Notes under the pieces: generated by a model
What the model was told of the DNA's origin: nothing
Seen by the model: the letters and a program-made list of their open reading frames with translations, nothing else
The model's database searches: none
Assembly: GCA_023512835.1 (NCBI GenBank)
Contig: CM042087.1
Coordinates: 54,880,397-54,944,396, forward strand
Length of the DNA: 64,000 nt
Direction: 5' to 3'
DNA from: Taxillus chinensis
Taxonomy: Eukaryota > Streptophyta > Magnoliopsida > Santalales > Loranthaceae
Made by a program: the position numbers and the translations under genes
Shown: piece by piece, positions 57,409-64,000 of the stretch
Position numbering within the stretch: the first letter of the stretch is position 1
How the letters are laid out: each line of letters opens with the position of its first letter

Positions 57409-57939
57409 GATATACTAAATACTCACGACTTCCAAGTTTGATAAACTAATTTTATTAAATAGGGAAAAAACAAAGTTGTAGGGCTTGATTGGTATTTTTG
57501 ATAAGGATATAAATGGCTTTTATAAGAGTTTTAAAAAATATTTGAATTTGTTAACTATTTTTCAAAGAAAATTTTAGAACAAAATACAAGAAAAATCATT
57601 GAAAACTTGTTTTGGAAATGATAATTTTAAATTAATAAAATCAAAAGTTATTATATTGATTGCAAAAACCAAGAAAAAAACAATAACCTTTATTAATTTT
57701 AAATCTGTAATAACAAAGTAATAAAACAATATAATGGTATTTTACATTTCGATCGTGTGTTTTTTCCCTAACCCTCTCTACTAATATAATGCCACCGTTT
57801 AAACTTTGGGTCATTATAAAAAGGTGTAAGTGAATGGATGATTCGGGTTTTGAGTGTGCTTAATGGCCCCTTCCTTCGGGTTTTGGCCTGCTCTGGTAAG
57901 ACAACACCTTCAGCCCTGCTCTGGTAGACAGCCGTTTGG

Positions 57940-58340
57940 TTTAACCGGGTCACACTTGTCACGCCTAATAACGCAGCCTGAAGAAACTCAGGTCTGTCTG
58001 ACGGTCACGCCGCCCCACCCCTCCATCTAAGTGGAATGGACCAGATCCAGCCCTGTAAACTCAGGACTGGCCGCCCCTGCTTAACCAGCAGATGCAGCAG
58101 AGACCAGCACACCAACAACAACACCCACCGAAAATCACATCCATCCAAACACCTTAATGCCTCCACGCGGATCACAAGCTTTCGTAACAAAGCCCGGCAA
58201 TTTGGAAATCCAGTAGTAGTGTTTTAAAACAAGAAGCTAATGTCATCGCCTCTCGATATGGGACAATGTCGGGCTCTATTTTACGCTTCGTATCATTTCG
58301 CCTGTGCCTCGCACCAAAGTCCAAAGCCTTGCTAGTGCAA
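57940..58340. repeat. Dispersed module X, unit 1
   Basis: Contains CCTTAATGCCTCCACGCGG and TTTCGTAACAAAGCCCGGC, then ATATGGGACAATGTCGGGC. Related to modules at 36 kb and 59.7-60.07 kb. The minus-strand reading resembles a promoter (GTCCCATATCGAGAGGCG) upstream of a short frame (MLRKLVIRVEALRCLDG). Confidence 0.6.
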
Positions 58341-58679
58341 ATTAAAATTAAAAAGTACCATTGCCATGAACAAAACAGATGGCAAATAAGGCTAGAAATA
58401 CTTCTGTATTTCCCTCTTCTTCTTTCGTTTCGCAGACTCTACTGTTTCTTAGTGATTTCTTTTTTTTAAGCATGAAAACGAATGTATTGTTACAGTTGGT
58501 TGGTTTTAGTTTTCTATTTTCAAAAAGTATTTTTAGAAATTATTTTTGAAAACTGTTTCATGGTAATTTAAATATAATTTTTTTTGTTTGGTGGTAATGT
58601 TGACTCTTATTATTATTTTAAAATTGTAATGCCAAGAGTACCAATGGTTCTGAACAGTTGGATGGAGATGCAACCCTAA

Positions 58680-59187
58680 GAGCAGTGACATCGGTCTCGC
58701 TAAAGACCGATGCCCTTTAAACTTTTGCATTGGATTCACTAAATGCAAAAATTTTAGCTGTTAGCTACAGGAAAACTACAACTCTCACCAAATTTAGCGA
58801 GTCCCTGTCATCAACTCTTGCCAATGTCTTCAGCTTCACGTCGTCACAGAGGAAACAAGACGACACCGGAAGGGGGGGTGGGCGCATGCCGAACGGGAGG
58901 CGCTGGGCGCCGGATGTAAGGGGGATGCGTCACCGAGTGGTGGGGGTCGGGTGCACGCTGGACGTAGGGGCTTTGGGCATCGGATGCGGAGCTCTGGGTG
59001 TTAAACGGATGGGGGGGGGGGGGGGGCTCTGGGTGCTGGATCGGTGGGGTGAGGCACTGGATCAGCGAGAAGGGGGAAGGTTGCTGGACTAGCATTTGAT
59101 GAAACGAATGCGTAAATATTTTCGAAATTCATCAAATTTATAAAATATTAATTTTTCTTCATCAAATTTTAACATTGACTACTGCTT
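58680..59187. mobile_element. Harbinger-like MITE with GC-rich cargo, unit 1
   Basis: GAGCAGTGACATCGG at the left and TTGACTACTGCTT at the right, with TAA on both sides (58677-58679, 59188-59190). AT-rich arms; the centre (58855-59085) is G-rich. Confidence 0.65.
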
Positions 59188-59689
59188 TAAGATTGGACAA
59201 ATTGAACATATGAAACGGCTATTTGGTATTAAAATAATATTTTTTTAAATATAATTATTTTTAAAAACTAGTTTTGAATACCAATCATGTTTTTAAAAAT
59301 AATCAAATCAAATTTAGCCAAATGTTTATAGACGTTGACAAGCTCATGGGCAAAACAAATGATATATGGAGGGACAGTCTTCTCTAGCCAGGCCTTCTAC
59401 AAAAAATGCTGGGGAAATTCAAGGCTGGGGTTGGGTGAAGTCTGGCTTCTCTTTTCTTTTTGGTTTGAAGACGGCTGATAACTATCAGTGTAAATACCGC
59501 AGCATTGCAGCTAATCTTTTGTACACCTGGACAGATGATTTTTTTTTTTTTTGGCACCGATGCTGTGTGAGTAAACTATAATTACTCACAGGAAAATAAA
59601 AGTTTTTATTCTTTACCAATTTAAAGTATACTTAACAGTAATTTTTAAAAGCATCTTTTTTTTAAAGAATAAAATAAAAAGGCGAAAGT

Positions 59690-60071
59690 GAATGGGGTGG
59701 GTGTGGAGCGGTGTAGAATCAGTAGTCACCTCCCCTCACACACGCGTAAGAGAGAAGAGCCCATGCTTGCAACAGGGTGTCCCACCGACCGGCTTGACCG
59801 AGTCACGGCATCACGTGAAGATCGCGTGTGACACCTGCACGAACGACGAGCCCAATCCTGCTCTGGGAAGACAGAGCCGTAAACACCGGCTTCGCAACAA
59901 GTTCACAATTCTGTTTCTCCGGCAAAACTACCCGCTCAAAACTCACATCCACCCTAAACGCCTTAATACCCCCAACTTGGGTTACAAGCTTCCGTAACAA
60001 AGCCCGGCGTATCAATGGTTACGTAATTGGTTATAAAAGCAAAAGGATGCTTTCATCGCCTCTCGATGTGG
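59690..60071. repeat. Dispersed module Y, unit 1
   Basis: CGCCTTAATACCCCCAACTT, then GTTACAAGCTTCCGTAACAA and CTCTCGATGTGGGATA. A diverged relative of module X. The minus-strand frame LLRKLVTQVGGIKAF is the counterpart of LRKLVIRVEALRCL. A TTTTATAACC TATA-like site lies at 60030-60040 on the minus strand. Confidence 0.6.
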
Positions 60072-60634
60072 GATATACTAAATACTCACGACTTCCAAGT
60101 TTGATAAACTAATTTTATTAAATAGGAAAAAAACAAAGTTGTAGGGCTTGATTGGTATTTTTGATAAGGATATAAATGGCTTTTATAAGAGTTTTAAAAA
60201 ATATTTGAATTTGTTAACTATTTTTCAAAGAAAATTTTAGAACAAAATACAAGAAAAATCATTGAAAACTTGTTTTGGAAATGATAATTTTAAATTAATA
60301 AAATCAAAAGTTATTATATTGATTGCAAAAACCAAGAAAAAAACAATAACCTTTATTAATTTTAAATCTGTAATAACAAAGTAATAAAACAATATAATGG
60401 TATTTTACATTTCGATCGTGTGTTTTTTCCCTAACCCTCTCTACTAATATAATGCCACCGTTTAAACTTTGGGTCATTATAAAAAGGTGTAAGTGAATGG
60501 ATGATTCGGGTTTTGAGTGTGCTTAATGGCCCCTTCCTTCTCTCCCTAGGGAGAACCCTCCGCGTGAACAACGAAGGCCCGGCCTGCTCTGGTAAGACAA
60601 CACCTTCAGCCCTGCTCTGGTAGACAGAGCCGTT

Positions 60635-61035
60635 TGGTTTAACCGGGTCACACTTGTCACGCCTAATAACGCAGAAGAAACTCAGGTCTGTCTGACGGTC
60701 ACGCCGCCCCACCCCTCCATCTAAGTGGAATGGACCAGATCCAGCCCTGTAAACTCAGGACTGGCCGCCCCTGCTTAACCAGCAGATGCAGCAGAGACCA
60801 GCACACCAACAACAACACCCACCGAAAATCACATCCATCCAAACACCTTAATGCCTCCACGCGGATCACAAGCTTTCGTAACAAAGCCCGGCAATTTGGA
60901 AATCCAGTAGTAGTGTTTTAAAACAAGAAGCTAATGTCATCGCCTCTCGATATGGGACAATGTCGGGCTCTATTTTACGCTTCGTATCATTTCGCCTGTG
61001 CCTCGCACCAAAGTCCAAAGCCTTGCTAGTGCAAA
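60635..61035. repeat. Dispersed module X, unit 2
   Basis: Duplicate of the 57940 module through the tandem duplication. Confidence 0.6.
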
Positions 61036-61375
61036 TTAAAAATTAAAAAGTACCATTGCCATGAACAAAACAGATGGCAAATAAGGCTAGAAATACTTCT
61101 GTATTTCCCTCTTCTTCTTTCGTTTCGCAGACTCTACTGTTTCTTAGTGATTTCTTTTTTTTAAGCATGAAAACGAATGTATTGTTACAGTTGGTTGGTT
61201 TTAATTTTCTATTTTCAAAAAGTATTTTTAGAAATTATTTTTGAAAACTGTTTCATGGTAATTTAAATATAATTTTTTTTTGTTTGGTGGTAATGTTGAC
61301 TCTTATTATTATTTTAAAATTGTAATGCCAAGAGTACCAATGGTTCTGAACAGTTGGATGGAGATGCAACCCTAA

Positions 61376-61874
61376 GAGCAGTGACATCGGTCTCGCTAAA
61401 GACCGATGCCCTTTAAACTTTTGCATTGGATTCACTAAATGCAAAAATTTTAGCTGTTAGCTACAGGAAAACTACAACTCTCACCAAATTTAGCAGTCCT
61501 GTCATCAACTCTTGCCAATGTCTTCGGCTTCACGTCGTCACGAGGAAACAAGACGACACCGGAAGGGGGGTGGGCGCATGCCGAACGGGAGGCGCTGGGC
61601 GCCGGATGTAAGGGGGATGCGTCACCGAGTGGTGGGGGTCGGGTGCACGCTGGACTAGGGGCTTTGGGCATCGGATGCGGAGCTCGGGTGTTAAACGGAT
61701 GGGGGGGGGGGGGGGCTGGGGTGCTGGATCGGTGGGGTGAGGCACTGGATCAGCGAGAAGGGGGAAGGTTGCTGGACTAGCATTTGATGAAACGAATGCG
61801 TAAATATTTTCAAATTCATCAAATTTATAAAATATTAATTTTTCTTCATCAAATTTTAACATTGACTACTGCTT
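61376..61874. mobile_element. Harbinger-like MITE with GC-rich cargo, unit 2
   Basis: Duplicate of 58680-59187, with TAA flanks preserved (61373-61375, 61875-61877). Confidence 0.65.
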
Positions 61875-62369
61875 TAAGATTGGACAAATTGAACATATGA
61901 AACGGCTATTTGGTATTAAAATAATATTTTTTTAAATATAATTATTTTTAAAAAACTAGTTTTGAATACCAATCATGTTTTTAAAAATAATCAAATCAAA
62001 TTTAGCCAAATGTTTATAGACGTTGACAAGCTCATGGGCAAAACAAATGATATATGGAGGGACAGTCTTCTCTAGCCAGGCCTTCTACAAAAAATGCTGG
62101 GGAAATTCAAGGCTGGGGTTGGGTGAAGTCTGGCTTCTCTTTTCTTTTTGGTTTGAAGACGGCTGATAACTATCAGTGTAAATACCGCAGCATTGCAGCT
62201 AATCTTTTGTACACCTGGACAGATGATTTTTTTTTTTTTTTGGCACCGATGCTGTGTGAGTAAACTATAATTACTCACAGGAAAATAAAAGTTTTTATTC
62301 TTTACCAATTTAAAGTATACTTAACAGTAATTTTTAAAAGCATCTTTTTTTAAAGAATAAAATAAAAAG

Positions 62370-62910
62370 GCGAAAGTGAATGGGGTGGGTGTGGAGCGGT
62401 GTAGAATCAGTAGTCACCTCCCCTCACACACGCGTAAGAGAGAAGAGCCCATGCTTGCAACAGGGTATCCCACCGACCGGCTTGACCGAGTCACGGCATC
62501 ACGTGAAGATCGCGTGTGACACCTGCACGAACGACGAGCCCAATCCTGCTCTGGGAAGACAGAGCCGTAAACACCGGCTTCGCACCAAGTTCACAACAGA
62601 GCGTATTACAAACCACCAATTCTGTTTCTCCGGCAAAACTACCCGCTCAAAACTCACATCCACCCTAAACGCCTTAATACCCCCAACTTGGGTTACAAGC
62701 TTCCGTAACAAAGTCCGGCGTATCAATGGTTACGTAATTGGTTATAAAAGCAAAAGGATGCTTTCATCGCCTCTCGATGTGGGATAATTATGGTCTGATT
62801 TACGCGGCGTGGCATTTATTACCTTGATACCTTGTTGCGAGTAAGAAGAATAACAATGTACAATTGATACCTTGTTGCGTGTGCGTCGCATCAAAGTCTG
62901 AACATTAAAT
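62370..62910. repeat. Dispersed module Y, unit 2, with its native right continuation
   Basis: Same as the 59690 module up to 62782. It then continues with ATTATGGTCTGATTTACGCG and GCATCAAAGTCTGAACAT, sequence that aligns with the right part of module X. This shows what was lost at the unit 1/unit 2 junction. Confidence 0.6.
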
Positions 62911-63004
62911 TAAAAGTGTCACCAACAAAACAAATGGTGATTCACAACAATCAGTCTTATCACCCACCCGGTAGCTGTTTATCATTTTATTCAATTGTAT
63001 TTAT

Positions 63005-63125
63005 CATAGTTATTAGAATCGGATCGGACCGGTCGGTTGGACCGGTGAACCGGTGACCCGAGCCCTTAACCGGTCCGGTTTTTTAATTGGACCGTTTTTG
63101 AAAAAAACCGGAGAAATCCGACTGA
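63005..63125. other. GGACCGG-rich terminal-repeat-like segment
   Basis: ATCGGATCGGACCGGTCGG, GGACCGGTGAACCGGTGACC and CTTAACCGGTCCGGTT form overlapping inverted repeats. Such CCGG-rich starts occur at the ends of some plant non-autonomous DNA transposons; no partner end was found before 64000. Confidence 0.4.
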
Positions 63126-64000
63126 CCTAGTCATGTAAGAAATTACAACTTTTTTTCTTAGAACTAGCCTTTATCATATGTTTGAAAACCTTTTATGTGA
63201 ATCCAAACAAATGAACAATCATAAGGTAGACATTTTAACTTTTCTCATTTATATTCATTCGCTTTTGATTTCTGTCTACCCCTTCGATTGCTCGGACCAA
63301 ATGATGGCCTAGGTTTCTATATTCAAGTTAAAGTTAAGAATTTGTCCTAATTGTCAACAAGGCAACCCTAAAATTATAGCTATTTTGTTTTTGTGATTTT
63401 TAGTTTTTTTAGTTTTAAGATTTTTTTTTTGTCATTTGAAGTTAAGGTTTTTTTGTTTTTTGTTTGTACATTTTTATTTACTTTTTGCCCCCGCTTCTGA
63501 TTTAGTCTTTCTTTCCTATTGTTTTCTTGCCTCTCCCTCTCTTTTTTCCCCTGCCTCCTCCTCTCTCCTTTTTCTCTTTTCCTTTATCTAATTCTCTCGT
63601 GTCTTTTTTTCTTACAGATTACATCATACCAACATACAAACAAAACAAAACAACAACCCAGAAAAAATGAGCCACAACAAAACAAACGACAAACAAAGCT
63701 CAAAAATGCTAAGGAAAACAGTAACTAGCAATACACTCGTATCTTGAGCAGCAGCACACAGACAACATGGAAAACATCGGCAACGACTAGAACTACACAA
63801 ACCGCACGATGGGAAGCAGGATGGCTTTTACACGCCTACACATCAGGAATAAGGTTTAGAATTCAGCAACAACAATTCAACCATGCACCACAAGCACCTC
63901 GATCAGGCAGTAAATCGGATTCGAATCAAATAGAGCTATGGATAAGGATTTAGGATTCCAATATAGTGATTATGTAGCTGAACGAAAAGGGGGTAAAGTG
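63126..64000. other. Spacer, no gene recognised
   Basis: T-rich up to 63610 with an acceptor-like TTTTTTTCTTACAG at about 63604-63617, then A/C-rich sequence to the edge. No domain in any frame. Confidence 0.5.

Larger units (their letters stand above)
57409..60071 (+). repeat. Direct tandem duplication, unit 1
   Basis: 2663 bp beginning GATATACTAAATACTCACG. It is followed directly by unit 2, and GATA occurs at all three boundaries (57409, 60072, 62783). Highly similar to unit 2, with small indels. Confidence 0.92.
60072..62782 (+). repeat. Direct tandem duplication, unit 2
   Basis: 2711 bp. Relative to unit 1 it has an extra ~35 bp near 60541 (TCTCCCTAGGGAGAACCC and on) and ~24 bp near 62595 (ACAGAGCGTATTACAAACC), plus single-base indels. 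Confidence 0.92.

Noticed and set aside
58005..58190. 61-codon minus-strand frame identical in both tandem units
   Set aside because: Identity follows from the recent duplication, not from selection. It is kept only as part of the dispersed module.
63519..63728. Small plus-strand frame near the right edge
   Set aside because: Begins in a CT-rich tract and continues in A/C-rich sequence, with composition bias and no motif.

Overview
This is a plant nuclear window, almost certainly from an angiosperm and probably a eudicot. It is built nearly entirely of transposable elements in several stages of decay. The evidence is the mix of plant LTR-retrotransposon lineages (Ty3/gypsy Tekay/Del-, Reina-, Galadriel- and Ogre/Tat-like; Ty1/copia Ale- and Angela-like), tRNA-iMet and tRNA-Arg type primer-binding sites, AT-rich spacers, and Harbinger- and hAT-like non-autonomous DNA transposons. 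I found no intact host protein-coding gene, no rRNA and no convincing tRNA. The only long intact reading frame is element-borne: it covers 1-1046 on the minus strand and runs off the left edge.

Layout. (1) 1-6223: the 5' part of a minus-strand Ogre/Tat-type element, with a 4.5-kb LTR, a tRNA-Arg type PBS, a leader and a DUF7745-like ORF1. It is inserted in a Tekay-like LTR remnant (6224-7157). (2) 7158-8722: an AT-rich hAT-like element, with a relative at 55374-56792. (3) 8723-13505: a decayed minus-strand Tekay/Del-like gypsy, joined to a plus-strand Reina-like derivative (13506-15471) that keeps gag, protease and the 3' LTR but has lost RT, RNase H and integrase. A LINE endonuclease scrap follows. 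(4) 15990-20936: AT-rich spacer with hairpin repeats. (5) 20937-36006: a minus-strand Galadriel-like gypsy with two 385-bp LTRs, split inside pol by a 9.56-kb minus-strand Angela-like copia (24300-33859) with 1.8-kb LTRs.

(6) 36648-49148: a plus-strand Ale-like copia with TA-starting short LTRs and a perfect AACAC target-site duplication. It has been broken several times. A ~1.05-kb integrase segment occurs twice around ~1.8 kb of foreign and poor-looking sequence. A 1.27-kb solo copia LTR sits in RT and itself contains a 3.1-kb solo Ogre/Tat LTR (both with target-site duplications). A Tekay-like solo LTR replaces the rest of RT. (7) 49.2-57.4 kb: spacer with a promoter-like and intron-like stretch, then three TIR elements (two Harbinger-like and one hAT-like), one of which appears to carry a captured exon. 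(8) 57409-62782: a 2.7-kb direct tandem duplication containing a Harbinger-like MITE with GC-rich cargo and two copies of an unclassified repeat module that also occurs at 36 kb. The last 1.2 kb shows no gene.

The coding remnants do not form a pathway. Each is a gag, protease, RT, RNase H or integrase piece of its own element. Nesting gives a relative chronology: Ale, then the solo copia LTR, then the solo Ogre LTR; Galadriel, then Angela; Tekay-like LTR, then Ogre. Many inactivating changes are G-to-A or C-to-T, as expected for methylated plant repeats.
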